Below, piece after piece: positions 9,667 through 19,506 of a stretch of 64,000 bases of DNA. Position 1 is the stretch's first letter. Every line of letters starts with the position of its first letter. The notes under the pieces were generated by a model. The model was not told the origin of the DNA. It searched no databases and worked only from the letters and a program-made list of their open reading frames with translations. The stretch lies in contig JAKBMM010000003.1 of NCBI GenBank assembly GCA_021831565.1, positions 20,717 to 84,716 of the forward strand, written 5' to 3'. This stretch comes from Planctomycetota bacterium (lineage in GTDB: Bacteria; Planctomycetota; Phycisphaerae; WQYP01). The translations under genes and the position numbers were made by a program.

Positions 9667-9738
9667 TTCGCAGCCGGTATGCCTATGCATGCAAGCCACT
9701 GCATGTCCGGGAGTTCGGTTTTACCCGCGGTGAGCACG

Positions 9739-12195
9739 TCAGGGCGCTTGGCGGGCGCATCCAGTTGACCCAATCCGCATTGTCCGCGCCGCCCGCAAGC
9801 GTCGCGCCATCCGAAACACGGTCTCCGGGGATCGAAGCGGTTTTAAGGCAAAACCGTGGAACGTCACCCAATGCTGCGGACGGGTGATCCAGACGTAGCG
9901 TTTCACATCGCTGGGCGATACAAGAACGTGTTCAAGCCCGTACTCTCCGTTTGCCGCTGCTCTTGATATCTGAAATCGAAGGAAAGGAAATTGGTTGGGG
10001 AGTACTTGTAAGCCGGTTTCTGGAGCCACGAGCCTTCCCTCGCGGTCCACAACGCCCACGGCAATTACTTGATTGGGGTACGGATCTTTGGAGCAACTCC
10101 ACCCCAACTGGCTTCCAACGATCTTATTATGGGCGTTAATGAGCGGGGAAACCCAGGCCAGCGTGAACTTACAACCCTTGTACAAAAAGCTCCGCCGAAA
10201 CGTGCCATAAACAGCAGCGGTTCCAAGAATCTTCCATGTGCCGGAATCCAGCCCAACGTGCAGCGTACCGGTATGAGGGTGCGGGAGCTTAACCCACTCA
10301 CCCCCTCTTGTTTCGAGCGGATGCTCCCGGCCGGTATTGGGGAAATCGGACAAATTTTCCGGCAATTGGATGTCCAAGAGCACGGCCATGTTTCCATCCG
10401 AAAGGTAATAAGCATGGCGAAAAGGAAAACCGAGAATCCCGTACTGGACATTCCGGAAGCTATATATATCCCCTGGCTTCAGCTTCAGGCCGTGCGGCCT
10501 ACAACCCCTGGTCCAGCCGGGCATTGCGTTCCCATCCGGCGTCCAGGGGCAAAATTCCCATGTCCCGCTGGTCACGCCACAGAGCGTTACCACCGCTCCA
10601 CCGGGCAGAGTTTTTGACCACCGCGAATTGGGCCCAAGGGGTGCGACTGGATGCGCCTTGGCAAATTGATTCCACGCCACAGAATCCGCGGCGATCTTTT
10701 CCAGCCCGGCGGATCCGCTACGGATGTACCGTCGCAGTCTGATAATTCTGGTTATTGCGGAGACCAGCTCGGCCGGATACCGCTCCACGTCGAAAACCAC
10801 CGCGCTGTACCAGTGCCGCCCCTTGGAATTGGCGGCGCTTCGCAGCAGCACGACCGCATGGTCGGGCGCAATCTTTACCGCCGCAGTGTAAATGTAAGGG
10901 GTATGCACAATTTTATGGTTGACAACCATTAGCTTTGAATCTGCGTCAAAACGCACGCCCACTCGCATGAAATTAGCGTATGCCCTGGCGTTACAATGGA
11001 AGGACAAGTCAGATGTCTCTTGCGGAAAGGCAAACTTGGCGCCCGAAATTTTGAATTCGTGAAAAAAAAGCAAAGAATGGGATACTACGCTATGGTTGGG
11101 TTGGAGTGCCGCCGAACGCCAGATGAGGTTGCGGCCCAATAAAACCCTTCCTCTATCCGCTTGCGATCTGGCCAGCGCACGCACTCTATGGGCGGAAATA
11201 TCGTACGCCAATACGCCGCCGGGCTTGCCGGATAAAAATTTTCCATCGGTTTGCACCGCCCACACGAAATTACCCCGCACCATCATTTCATACGCCACAC
11301 ATATCAACACGCCGGTTTGCGATCCGGTGGAATTGTCGGTCAGAGCGTCTGCCGCCGGGACCGTCTTTGTCGGTGTTGGATTTACCGTTGCGTGTGACGC
11401 CTTCAGCGCTATCGCCGCCGTCGCAATGGCCAGCGTCACGGCAGCCGCACCCATGATTGCCGGGATATGCGCCGCATGAAACGCCACCTTTCGTGCGGCA
11501 TGGGCAATCCCCAGCCCCACCGGAATTTTTCCACTCACACCCTGCAACACCCGCCCAATACGCTCACTGGATGCAGTCCCGACTCCGGAGGCCAACAGCG
11601 CCGCCACCGCGACGTTATCCAGCGGCATGTCATGCCACGCCATGATTTTGCGCAATTTTCCCACCGCCCGCGTGATGCGTTTTTCCGCCGCCGCTTCTGA
11701 TACGCGCAACTGCTGGGCAACCTGCCGGGCGCTGCAACTTTGGAAGAACCGCGCCACCAGCACATCGCGGTCACCGGTGGAGAGTTTTTGCATGGCCGCA
11801 TCCAGGACCGTGAGTTGTTCGGCATTGGATTCCACCGCCGGCCCGGCGGATGCGCGCATTTCTTCACTTCGCATGGCTGCCGCCTTTCGTTCGCGATTTT
11901 TCAGTCTCCGCTCGAATTTCCGTATATCGTTGCAGGCATAATGCGTCGCCCGGACCAACCAGCCTCCAACGGGCCGTTTTCCATCGCCAAGGTGCTTGCG
12001 CCTTCGCCACATGGCGATAAAGACCGCCTGCGTCGCATCCTCAGCCAGATTTGCGTCCCCAAGTTGCCGGCGCGCCATGCCATAAACCCAGCCACTGTGG
12101 GCGGCTACAACACTTTTAAATGGATCATGTTCAAAGGGTTTGCCGCCGGTCGCAATATCTGTTTGTTCCGTCATCGCCTGCATCTCCAATTCCAC
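9739..12195 (-). CDS. ECF sigma factor fused to a membrane helix and large C-terminal domain
   Basis: An 818-residue protein. Residues about 20-190 are a sigma-70-like unit: region 2 (VYGMARRQLGDANLAEDATQ) and region 4 (SCSARQVAQQLRVSEAAAEKRI, an HTH). A single hydrophobic helix follows at about residues 246-264. The remaining ~550 residues lack any recognised catalytic motif and look like a beta-rich extracytoplasmic domain with many aromatic residues. Fused ECF factors of this kind occur in planctomycetes, where the C-terminal part is thought to sense or regulate. No anti-sigma gene is adjacent, so the fusion may carry its own control. The start is uncertain: GTG 12195 opens the frame, and ATG 12174 has GGAG nine bases upstream. 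Confidence 0.8.
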   Translation of the reverse strand: MELEMQAMTEQTDIATGGKPFEHDPFKSVVAAHSGWVYGMARRQLGDANLAEDATQAVFIAMWRRRKHLGDGKRPVGGWLVRATHYACNDIRKFERRLKNRERKAAAMRSEEMRASAGPAVESNAEQLTVLDAAMQKLSTGDRDVLVARFFQSCSARQVAQQLRVSEAAAEKRITRAVGKLRKIMAWHDMPLDNVAVAALLASGVGTASSERIGRVLQGVSGKIPVGLGIAHAARKVAFHAAHIPAIMGAAAVTLAIATAAIALKASHATVNPTPTKTVPAADALTDNSTGSQTGVLICVAYEMMVRGNFVWAVQTDGKFLSGKPGGVLAYDISAHRVRALARSQADRGRVLLGRNLIWRSAALQPNHSVVSHSLLFFHEFKISGAKFAFPQETSDLSFHCNARAYANFMRVGVRFDADSKLMVVNHKIVHTPYIYTAAVKIAPDHAVVLLRSAANSKGRHWYSAVVFDVERYPAELVSAITRIIRLRRYIRSGSAGLEKIAADSVAWNQFAKAHPVAPLGPNSRWSKTLPGGAVVTLCGVTSGTWEFCPWTPDGNAMPGWTRGCRPHGLKLKPGDIYSFRNVQYGILGFPFRHAYYLSDGNMAVLLDIQLPENLSDFPNTGREHPLETRGGEWVKLPHPHTGTLHVGLDSGTWKILGTAAVYGTFRRSFLYKGCKFTLAWVSPLINAHNKIVGSQLGWSCSKDPYPNQVIAVGVVDREGRLVAPETGLQVLPNQFPFLRFQISRAAANGEYGLEHVLVSPSDVKRYVWITRPQHWVTFHGFALKPLRSPETVFRMARRLRAARTMRIGSTGCARQAP

Positions 12196-12266
12196 GCCGC
12201 CGCTTACCTGTTCCTGCTACTATATGGCCGCCGCCCGCAATTCCGGACATAATATGCTCCACGCGG

Positions 12267-12284
12267 TCCCGATCCCCATCGGGA
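12267..12284. repeat. TCCCGAT-N4-ATCGGGA palindrome, copy 1
   Basis: Perfect 7-bp inverted arms around CCCC, lying between the divergent sigma-fusion and coaE genes. The same arms recur at 19396-19413 and 29820-29837. Confidence 0.7.
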
Positions 12285-12349
12285 TTGAGACGTGTCGTCC
12301 GTTCAAAGTGGAATATGGTGTCCCAGCGGGTGGTGCGGAGTATAATTCA

Positions 12350-13021
12350 ATGCCGTCGAATCAGTCGCCCGCTGAAAAACGATACCCCAAGCCCATCATC
12401 GGCTTGGTGGGCGGGATTGGGGCGGGCAAAAGCACTGTTGCCGGGGAACTGGAAAAGCTTGGATGCGCGGTGATTGATAGCGACAAGCTCGCCGCCGCGG
12501 CGCTCCAGGAACCGGTTATCCAGGCCCAACTGCGGCAATGGTGGGGTGAAGAGATTTGTCCGGCCAATGGGTCCATCAACCGCCAGGCGCTGGCGGCGAA
12601 GGTATTCGCCAATCCCGGTGGCTATCGGGAGTTGGAGCGGCTAAACGGTCTGATCCATCCCCGAGTCGCACAAATGCGACGGGAAAAGATGCTCCAAGTG
12701 GAGCATAATCCCTTGGTCGTAGGCGTGGTATGGGATTCGCCTCTACTCGTTGAAAGCGGTTTGCAGAACGAATGCGACGCCATTATTTTCGTAAAAGCGT
12801 CGGAGGAGATGCGGCGTAAGCGTGTGTTTCAGACTCGCGGTTGGGATGACCGGGAAATCAGGCGAAGAGAAAAATTTCAGGCGCCACTGGACAAAAAGAT
12901 GGAAATCGCGGATTATATAGTGGATAATGACGGCGACTGGGCGTCGAGCGGTACCCAAACCTGCCGTGTGCTTTCCCAGATTTTGGCGGAATTCGGGCGG
13001 ATACCGCCCAGCGAGGAATAA
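12350..13021 (+). CDS. coaE: Dephospho-CoA kinase
   Basis: A 223-residue P-loop kinase catalysing the last step of coenzyme A synthesis, 3'-phosphorylation of dephospho-CoA. The Walker A motif is GLVGGIGAGKST (about residues 18-29), followed by the acidic VIDSDKLAA and the CoaE-typical LNGLIHPRV. The ATG at 12350 is preceded by GGAG at nine bases; the longer open frame upstream has no family similarity. The C-terminus (residues 190 on) is slightly divergent but the length is normal. It stands alone, upstream of rho. Confidence 0.92.
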   Translation: MPSNQSPAEKRYPKPIIGLVGGIGAGKSTVAGELEKLGCAVIDSDKLAAAALQEPVIQAQLRQWWGEEICPANGSINRQALAAKVFANPGGYRELERLNGLIHPRVAQMRREKMLQVEHNPLVVGVVWDSPLLVESGLQNECDAIIFVKASEEMRRKRVFQTRGWDDREIRRREKFQAPLDKKMEIADYIVDNDGDWASSGTQTCRVLSQILAEFGRIPPSEE

Positions 13022-13362
13022 TTATTCATCTCAAAAGATACCGCGGCGTCGATTCTGTTCGCGCCAGGGGCAAAATCCGTTTAACCAACCGTTGGTAGAT
13101 TGTAGATTGTGTAAATTTGGTGTAAGTCCGTGGTTGGATTTGATTTTCCCGGTGATTTAGCCGATAATGGGATATGTGGCTCCTTGAGCCGCGCGACTCG
13201 CAGAAGCAATGGTACCCAATTTGAGTATGTGAAGTTGATGTGCAGCGTTCCGCATGGGGCGGCCGCTGGGGTTTGGGGAGATGATAGGCTTGCCATCCCG
13301 GTGTATGCGAACCAGCAGAATCAGCGAGCACTTTTTCAGAAGGAAAACACAGGAGGCCATTC
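13022..13362 (+). promoter_or_regulatory. rho promoter and long 5' leader
   Basis: No gene is seen in this 341-bp stretch. A good sigma-70-type promoter occurs at 13140-13168: TTGATT, 17 bases, GATAAT. Transcription from it would give a leader of roughly 190 bases before the rho start at 13363. Long leaders in front of rho support Rho-dependent self-attenuation in other bacteria; that use here is inference. A strong AGGAGG sits just before the rho ATG. Confidence 0.55.
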
Positions 13363-14928
13363 ATGGCACGTACCACGAAAAGTAAAAAATCCAGCAATTC
13401 TCAGGAAGAAACAGGCCAGACGCAGACCGCGGTGAGCGAAGCTCCGGAAACGGCGCCGGTGGTCGCACCGGAATCCGCGCCCGTGGCCGCTGCGGAACCC
13501 GCAACTGAAGCCGTCGGTCTGGAGTCGACCATCAAAACGCCGGATGACGCCGGCAACAGGAAGATGTCCGCGATCGATGGCGCCACCATGGTGGGGGCCG
13601 GCGGCGATACATCGGATAGGGATGTGATCTACGACGAGGAAACCCACCAGAAGTATGAAGCGGTCAAACGCAGCGAGCTGCACCTGATCGACCTTCAGAA
13701 AATGACCGTAGCCGAATTGCATGACATCTGCAAGAAAGAGAGCATCGAGGATTACATCGGCCTGAAGAAACAGGATCTGGTCTTCAAAATACTTAAGAAA
13801 CGCATCACCGACAACGGCTTGATGGTCGGCGAGGGCGTGCTGGAAATCCTGCCCGACGGCTTCGGATTCCTGCGCTCGCCGGAGTATAACTACCTGCCCT
13901 GCCCGGACGACATTTACGTTTCGCCTTCGCAGATTCGCCGTTTCGGTCTGCGCAACGGCAATATCGTCACCGGCCAGATTCGTCCGCCCAAGGAATCGGA
14001 ACGCTATTTCGCCCTTTTGCGCGTGGAGGCAATCAACCTTGAAGATCCCAACATGCTCACCGAAAAGGTGAACTTTGAGGATCTCACGCCGCTGCATCCG
14101 AACAAACGTTTCTTCATGGAAACCACGCCGGAAGAAATCAACATGCGCATCGTGGATCTGGTCACGCCCATCGGCAAGGGACAGCGTATGCTGATCGTGG
14201 CGCCGCCGCGCACCGGGAAAACGGTGCTGTTGCAGAAAATCGCCAACGCCATTACCGCCAACCACTCCGACGTTTATCTGATCGTCCTGCTGATCGACGA
14301 ACGCCCGGAAGAAGTCACGGAAATGCAGCGCGCCACCAAAGCCGAAGTGGTCAGCTCCACCTTTGATGAACCGGCCAGCCGGCACGTGAGCGTCGCGGAA
14401 ATGGTCATTGAAAAGGCCAAACGGCTTGTTGAATATGGGCGCGACGTGGTGATCCTGCTCGACTCAATCACCCGCCTGGCCCGGGCCTACAACACCGAGG
14501 TGCCGCACTCGGGCAAAATCCTCACCGGCGGCGTGGACGCCAACGCGCTCCAGAAACCCAAGCGGTTCTTCGGCGCGGCCCGCAATATTGAAGAAGGCGG
14601 CTCCCTGACCATCGTCGGGACCGCCCTGGTCGACACCGGTTCCAAGATGGATGAAGTGATCTTTGAAGAATTCAAAGGAACCGGCAACAGCGAACTGCAT
14701 CTGGATCGCCGGCTCGTTGAACGGCGCACGTATCCGGCGATCAACATCGCCGCCAGCGGGACCCGCAAGGAGGAACTGCTGCTGGACAAACGCGAATTGG
14801 AACTGGTGTATCGCCTGCGCAAGGTTCTGTCGGACATGAATCCCATCGAGGCGGTCGAGCTGTTGAAAAACCGCCTGGAGAAAAAAACGACCAACCGCGA
14901 ATTCCTTCTGACCATGAATCTTGATTGA
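13363..14928 (+). CDS. rho: Transcription termination factor Rho
   Basis: A 521-residue RNA-dependent ATPase/helicase that ends transcripts. After an N-terminal extension of about 95 residues rich in Ala, Pro and Glu, it has the Rho N-terminal domain ([31 protein letters not shown]), the cold-shock-like RNA-binding domain ([29 protein letters not shown]) and the RecA-like core with Walker [12 protein letters not shown] (around residue 285), Walker [18 protein letters not shown] and the [21 protein letters not shown]-loop region. The start has an excellent AGGAGG. The acidic, low-complexity insertion before the conserved part is common in high-GC and PVC Rho proteins. The gene converges on prfA. 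Confidence 0.97.
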   Translation: MARTTKSKKSSNSQEETGQTQTAVSEAPETAPVVAPESAPVAAAEPATEAVGLESTIKTPDDAGNRKMSAIDGATMVGAGGDTSDRDVIYDEETHQKYEAVKRSELHLIDLQKMTVAELHDICKKESIEDYIGLKKQDLVFKILKKRITDNGLMVGEGVLEILPDGFGFLRSPEYNYLPCPDDIYVSPSQIRRFGLRNGNIVTGQIRPPKESERYFALLRVEAINLEDPNMLTEKVNFEDLTPLHPNKRFFMETTPEEINMRIVDLVTPIGKGQRMLIVAPPRTGKTVLLQKIANAITANHSDVYLIVLLIDERPEEVTEMQRATKAEVVSSTFDEPASRHVSVAEMVIEKAKRLVEYGRDVVILLDSITRLARAYNTEVPHSGKILTGGVDANALQKPKRFFGAARNIEEGGSLTIVGTALVDTGSKMDEVIFEEFKGTGNSELHLDRRLVERRTYPAINIAASGTRKEELLLDKRELELVYRLRKVLSDMNPIEAVELLKNRLEKKTTNREFLLTMNLD

Positions 14929-14985
14929 CCCCGCGCCCGATTCCCGGCCGGGAACGCCTCCACCGCGTTCTCTCTGGAGCGGGCG

Positions 14986-16101
14986 TCAACCCTCGTTTGC
15001 CGCCAGCGCTGCGAGCCGTCGGTGGCGATCAAAATCCCGCAGCGCCTCCAGCAGGTCGTCCATGTCACCGGCGAGAATTTGAGCCAGGGGAAAGTTCCGG
15101 TTGAGCCGATGGTCGGTCAGCCGGTTTTGCGGGAGATTATAGGTGCGGATCCGCTCATTGCGATCGCCGCTGCCGATCATCCGCCGGCGGTCGCTGGAGC
15201 GCTGGGCGCGCCGCCGCGAATCATGGAATTCAAACACGCGCGAGCGCAGCACCCGCCAGGCTTTTTCCCGGTTCTTATGCTGGCTGCGCTCCTCGCGCAT
15301 CCGCACCACAATGCCGGTGGGCAGATGGGTAAGCTGGACCGCCGACTCCACCTTGTTGACGTTCTGCCCGCCCGGTCCGCCGGCCCGGGAAACATCCTCG
15401 CGAACGTCGGCGGGGTTGATCTCGATATCCGATTGATCCGCCTCCGGCAGAACCGCCACTGTCGCGGCGCTGGTATGGATGCGCCCCTGGGTTTCCGTTT
15501 CCGGCACGCGCTGCACCCGGTGTCCGCCGCCCTCCCAGGCCAGGGCCTGGTATATTCCCGGTCCGCGAACATTGGCGATCATTTCCCGGAATCCTCCCAG
15601 GTCGCTGGGGGAGAAATCAAGCACTTCAAACCGCCAGCGCCGCTTTTCGCTATAACGCCGGTACATTTCCGACAGATCGCGCGCGAACAGGGCGGCTTCG
15701 TTTCCACCGGTGCCGGCGCGAATTTCCAGAATCACCGAGTCGGCGGAAACTTCGTCCGCGGCCAGAAAATCGTCCACCATTTTTTCCAGTTGCCCGGCCA
15801 GGCTGGCGGAAAGTTCCTGCTCTTCGGCGGCGGCAAGCCGGCGAAATTCCCTGTCTTGTCCGGTATCGGCGGCGATTTGCCGCGCCTCTTGCCATTGCGC
15901 TTCGATCGCCCGGTATTCCCGGTAGGATTCCAGCGTGCGCGTCAAGCGGGCATTCTGGCGGGAAAGTTCCACCAGGCGAACGGAATTGGCGAGCGTTTGC
16001 GGATCCTCAAGTTCCTGCTCCAGTTGCCGCTGGCGCCGGGCCATGACGTCAAACTGTTTCAGGATGATCTGGCAAACCAAGTTGTCCGGCGTTTTGACCA
16101 T
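14986..16101 (-). CDS. prfA: Peptide chain release factor 1
   Basis: A 371-residue class I release factor that recognises UAA and UAG. It has the peptidyl-tRNA hydrolysis motif [13 protein letters not shown] (about residue 241-253) and the codon-recognition PxT tripeptide PET in [14 protein letters not shown], which separates RF1 from RF2 (SPF). The length is normal. It lies 87 bases downstream of rpmE in the same orientation, the arrangement seen in many bacteria. Between it and the converging rho is a TTCCCGGCCGGGAA palindrome without a T-run. Confidence 0.96.
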   Translation of the reverse strand: MVKTPDNLVCQIILKQFDVMARRQRQLEQELEDPQTLANSVRLVELSRQNARLTRTLESYREYRAIEAQWQEARQIAADTGQDREFRRLAAAEEQELSASLAGQLEKMVDDFLAADEVSADSVILEIRAGTGGNEAALFARDLSEMYRRYSEKRRWRFEVLDFSPSDLGGFREMIANVRGPGIYQALAWEGGGHRVQRVPETETQGRIHTSAATVAVLPEADQSDIEINPADVREDVSRAGGPGGQNVNKVESAVQLTHLPTGIVVRMREERSQHKNREKAWRVLRSRVFEFHDSRRRAQRSSDRRRMIGSGDRNERIRTYNLPQNRLTDHRLNRNFPLAQILAGDMDDLLEALRDFDRHRRLAALAANEG

Positions 16102-16188
16102 GATGAAGCTTGTTTCAAAAAGCCGGTGAATGAAGACAAAAATCGCGCCACCGGCGCGGGGCGGCGTTCCTCCATTTTCAACCGTTCG

Positions 16189-16419
16189 CTACTTTTTGGC
16201 GCCGGCGGCGGTCTTGGCGTTGAAATTGCCGTATTTCTTCTGGAACCGCTCCACGCGCCCGGCCGTGTCGACGAATTTCTGCTTGCCGGTATAAAACGGA
16301 TGGCAGGCGCCGCAGATTTCCGCCTCGATATGCCGCAGCGCCGAGCCGGTTTCAAAAGTATTGCCGCAGGCGCAACGGACCTTGACGTAATGGTAGGGAG
16401 GATGGATATTCTTTTTCAT
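16189..16419 (-). CDS. rpmE: 50S ribosomal protein L31 (zinc-binding type)
   Basis: A 76-residue protein. It keeps the L31 pattern: [10 protein letters not shown], the [11 protein letters not shown] segment and [24 protein letters not shown]. The cysteines C-x-C and C-x-x-C form the zinc-ribbon type. The ATG at 16419 is chosen because it begins the conserved MKKxIHP sequence; the open frame continues upstream into the tRNA gene. Likely co-transcribed with prfA. Confidence 0.95.
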   Translation of the reverse strand: MKKNIHPPYHYVKVRCACGNTFETGSALRHIEAEICGACHPFYTGKQKFVDTAGRVERFQKKYGNFNAKTAAGAKK

Positions 16420-16457
16420 GGTTTTTCCTTCATGCTTACCAAATCGCTTCCGTTCAA

Positions 16458-16530
16458 TAGCGGCGTCCGGACTCGAACCGGAGACCTTGGGCTTATGAAT
16501 CCCGCGCTCTACCAACTGAGCTACGCCGCC
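16458..16530 (-). tRNA. tRNA-Met (CAT anticodon)
   Basis: Read on the minus strand it gives GGCGGCG/CGCCGCT acceptor arms, a GCTC/GAGC D-stem, the anticodon loop TTCATAA and the GGTTCGAGTCC T-arm. The 3' CCA is not encoded. The CAT anticodon and the body fit elongator tRNA-Met; a tRNA-Ile2 with lysidine-modified CAT cannot be excluded by eye. The anticodon stem has an A-G and a C-A mismatch at its ends. Confidence 0.88.
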
Positions 16531-16672
16531 ATCTCCCAGACCCTTAGTTTAGCCAAAGGAAGCCTGTTCTGGCAATTGCCCGGAACCGCCCCTAACATAT
16601 ATGCAGGGTGCGATGTTTTTTGCGGGGGCGGCGCGGGTTTTCCACGCGTTGGGTCGGAGAGATTTGCGGCGT

Positions 16673-17443
16673 ATGAATGACGTGCGAAAAATGATTCTCG
16701 AATCGCCCCAGCGGCTGGCCGAGGCGGCCGCCCGGGCCGTGGTCGAAGAGGCGCGGCAAGCCCTGGAAGAGCGCGGGCGTTTTGGGATCGCCCTGGCCGG
16801 CGGCACAACCCCCGAACTTGCCTACCGGGTGTTGGCCGAAAATCTTCGAGCCGACACCGACTGGTCCAGATGGTTCGTGTTTTTCAGCGATGAACGTTAC
16901 GTGGCGCCAAATGATCCGCGCAGCAACTACGGCATGGCCTGGCGTTTTCTGCTGGCGTATGTGCCGATTCCGCCGGCCCAGATATTTCCGGTTCCCACCA
17001 ACGAACCGTCCGTGGCGTCCGCGGCGGCGGCCTACGAAACCCGGATCAAAGCATTTTTCGCAAACGGGCAGCCTGTGTTCGATGTAATTTTGCTCGGTCT
17101 GGGCGACGACGGTCATACCGCGTCGTTGTTTCCGCACTCCGCCGCGTTGGCGGAAACGCAGCGGCTGGTCGCCTCCGGTCCGCCCGGTCGTCTTCCCCCG
17201 CCAGTGGATCGCGTGACCTTCACTTTTCCACTTATCAACATGGCTCGTGCCGTCTACTTCCTTGTGGCCGGAGCGAAAAAGGCGCCGGTGCTTCGAAAAG
17301 TATTTCAGCCGGAGAGCACCCGCGCTGAGTGTCCCGCCGTTGGCGTCAGGCCGCGCAACGGGCGGGTGACGTTTTTTCTCGATCGGGCCGCCGCGGGAAC
17401 GGACGGCCCGGGCATCTTGGACAGCGGGCCGGCTTTGCGGTAG
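16673..17443 (+). CDS. pgl: 6-phosphogluconolactonase
   Basis: A 256-residue protein of the glucosamine-6-phosphate isomerase/6PGL fold, hydrolysing 6-phosphogluconolactone in the oxidative pentose phosphate pathway. It has the substrate-binding LAGGTTPELAY (about residues 41-51), FFSDERYVAPNDPRSNYGM and the catalytic GLGDDGHTASLFPHSAAL. The ATG at 16673 begins at the conserved domain and has GGAGA 12 bases upstream; earlier ATGs would add an unconserved tail. The transketolase gene follows 35 bases later, so the two pentose phosphate genes are likely one transcript. Confidence 0.93.
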   Translation: MNDVRKMILESPQRLAEAAARAVVEEARQALEERGRFGIALAGGTTPELAYRVLAENLRADTDWSRWFVFFSDERYVAPNDPRSNYGMAWRFLLAYVPIPPAQIFPVPTNEPSVASAAAAYETRIKAFFANGQPVFDVILLGLGDDGHTASLFPHSAALAETQRLVASGPPGRLPPPVDRVTFTFPLINMARAVYFLVAGAKKAPVLRKVFQPESTRAECPAVGVRPRNGRVTFFLDRAAAGTDGPGILDSGPALR

Positions 17444-17478
17444 ATTCCGGTTTGTACAACAAGAGGAGAAATCCGCTC

Positions 17479-19353
17479 ATGCCCACACAATCTGTTGCAA
17501 CTCCCGCACCAAGCTCTCTCGAACAACTTCGCTCTCTGGCCGCCCAGCTTCGCATGGACAGCATCCGCTGCACCACCCGGGCGGGTTCCGGCCATCCCAC
17601 CTCGTCCATGTCCGCCGCGGACCTTATGGCCGTGCTTATGGTGGAACACTTGCGCTATGATTGGCGCAATCCGCGCCATCCGAACAACGACCGCCTGATT
17701 TTCAGCAAAGGGCACGCCTGCCCGTTGCTTTACTCCATGTACAAGGCCGCCGGCGTCATGAGCGATGACGATCTGCTGCGGCTGCGCACGCTGGGAAGTC
17801 CGCTGCAGGGCCACCCGAATCCGCACGTGCTTCCATGGGTGGACGTCGCCACCGGTTCGCTGGGTCAGGGCTTGGCCATCGGCGTGGGCATGGCCCTCAA
17901 CGGCAAATACGTTGATTTCCTGCCCTATCGCGTTTGGGTGCTGCTGGGGGACAGCGAAATGGCGGAAGGTTCGGTCTGGGAGGCGTTTGACAAGGCCTCC
18001 CACTACCAGCTCAACAATCTGATCGCGATTCTGGATATGAACCGCCTCGGCCAGCGCGGTCCAACCGACCTGGGCTGGAACAGCGGCGCTTATGCCGCCC
18101 GCGCCCGCGCCTTCGGCTGGCGCGCCATCGAAATCAACGGTCACGACATTTCGGCCATCCGCGACGCGTATGCCGAAGCCCTGCGCCCGAATGACCAGCC
18201 GGTAGTGGTGATCGCCAAGACCGAAAAAGGTCATGGCGTATCATTCCTGGCGAATAAGGACAACTGGCACGGCAAGGCTCTTTCCATAGAGGAGGAAAAA
18301 AAAGCCTGGGCGGAATTGGGCCGGCCGGCCAACCTTGTCATCCCCGTGCGCCAACCGGAAAACATCCAACCCTCCGCCGGCGCCGTCGCCGTGCCGCTGA
18401 AACTACCCGCTTATGCTCTCGGTACGGCGCAGGCCACGCGCAAAGCTTATGGCGACGCGCTGGCGGCATTGGGCGGACATTATACCGATCTGGTGGCGCT
18501 GGACGCCGAGGTTTCCAATTCCACACACGCCGACGAATTCAAAAAGGCTCACCCCACGCGCTTCTTTGAAATGTATATTTCCGAGCAGCAGTTGGTATCG
18601 GCTGCCGTTGGTTTCGGTGTGCTGGGGAAAAAAGCGTTTGCGTCAACATTCGCCGCTTTCTTTACCCGTGCCTATGACCAGATTCGCATGGCCGCCATTT
18701 CCAACGCCACGATCCGCCTGGTCGGTTCCCACGCCGGCGTGAGCATCGGGCCGGACGGCCCTTCGCAGATGGCCCTGGAGGATTTGGCGATGATGCGGGC
18801 GGTTTACGCCAGCACCGTGCTCTATCCGAGCGATCCGAATCAGACGGCTCGTCTGGTTGCCCTGATGGCCCAGCAGCCCGGTATTTCCTACATGCGCACC
18901 ACCCGCGAGAAAACGCCGGTTCTTTATGACCCGCAGGAAGAATTTACGATCGGCGGCTGCAAGGTTCTGCGGCAGTCCGGCCAGGATCGCCTGACGATTA
19001 TCGCCGCCGGCATCACCCTGCATGAGTCGATCAAGGCGTGCGCGGCGCTGGCTGGGGATGGAATTGCCGCGCGGCTGGTGGATCTATACAGCGTCAAGCC
19101 GATTGACAAACAAACTCTACGCCGTGCCGCGAGCGAAACCGGCAATAAACTCATTGTGGTGGAAGATCACTGGCCCGAGGGCGGTCTGGGCGATGCGGTT
19201 CTGGAAGCATTCGCCGACAGCCCGGCGCCGCGTCCGCTGGTGTGCCACCTGGCGGTCCGCAACATGCCCGGATCCGGTACGCCGGCTGAATTAATGGACG
19301 CCGCCGGCATCGACGCGGCGCATATCATCCAAGCGGCCAAAGCGATTTTGTAG
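17479..19353 (+). CDS. tkt: Transketolase
   Basis: A 624-residue thiamine-diphosphate enzyme moving two-carbon units between sugar phosphates. It shows GSGHPTSSMSAADLMAVL, FSKGHACPLLYS, GSLGQGLAIGVGMAL, the ThDP/Mg motif LLGDSEMAEGSVWEAF...LDMNRLGQ, and the pyrimidine-binding FFEMYISEQQLVSAAVGF. It is shorter than the E. coli enzyme (about 660) and resembles the compact animal/PVC-type transketolase. The ATG at 17479 has GAGGAG ten bases upstream. It follows pgl. Confidence 0.95.
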   Translation: MPTQSVATPAPSSLEQLRSLAAQLRMDSIRCTTRAGSGHPTSSMSAADLMAVLMVEHLRYDWRNPRHPNNDRLIFSKGHACPLLYSMYKAAGVMSDDDLLRLRTLGSPLQGHPNPHVLPWVDVATGSLGQGLAIGVGMALNGKYVDFLPYRVWVLLGDSEMAEGSVWEAFDKASHYQLNNLIAILDMNRLGQRGPTDLGWNSGAYAARARAFGWRAIEINGHDISAIRDAYAEALRPNDQPVVVIAKTEKGHGVSFLANKDNWHGKALSIEEEKKAWAELGRPANLVIPVRQPENIQPSAGAVAVPLKLPAYALGTAQATRKAYGDALAALGGHYTDLVALDAEVSNSTHADEFKKAHPTRFFEMYISEQQLVSAAVGFGVLGKKAFASTFAAFFTRAYDQIRMAAISNATIRLVGSHAGVSIGPDGPSQMALEDLAMMRAVYASTVLYPSDPNQTARLVALMAQQPGISYMRTTREKTPVLYDPQEEFTIGGCKVLRQSGQDRLTIIAAGITLHESIKACAALAGDGIAARLVDLYSVKPIDKQTLRRAASETGNKLIVVEDHWPEGGLGDAVLEAFADSPAPRPLVCHLAVRNMPGSGTPAELMDAAGIDAAHIIQAAKAIL

Positions 19354-19394
19354 AGTGCCATTTATACGGCACGACTTTCGCTCGTTTTTCGCCG

Positions 19395-19414
19395 ATCCCG
19401 ATGGCTATCGGGAT
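19395..19414. repeat. TCCCGAT-N4-ATCGGGA palindrome, copy 2
   Basis: Intergenic copy with GGCT in the loop and arms extended to 8 bp (ATCCCGAT/ATCGGGAT). It lies between the converging tkt and ice-binding-like genes and could act as a hairpin terminator, but no T-run follows. Confidence 0.65.
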
Positions 19415-19506
19415 TTCAATACTCGGTTCCGGTATGTCAGGATTCGATATTCCGGTCTTTTTGCAATTGCGCTCTCGTCACAATCGGCAAAAGTCTATCT
19501 CCGGAA

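Noticed and set aside
13336..14385. 349-codon minus-strand frame over rho
   Set aside because: It is antisense to conserved Rho; no recognisable product.
15022..16680. 552-codon plus-strand frame opposite prfA, rpmE and the tRNA
   Set aside because: It runs through a clear RF1 gene and a tRNA, so it cannot be a real gene.
19354..19394. Intrinsic terminator after tkt
   Set aside because: GTGCC/GGCAC arms of five bases are too weak and the T-run (TTTTT at 19385) is too far away.
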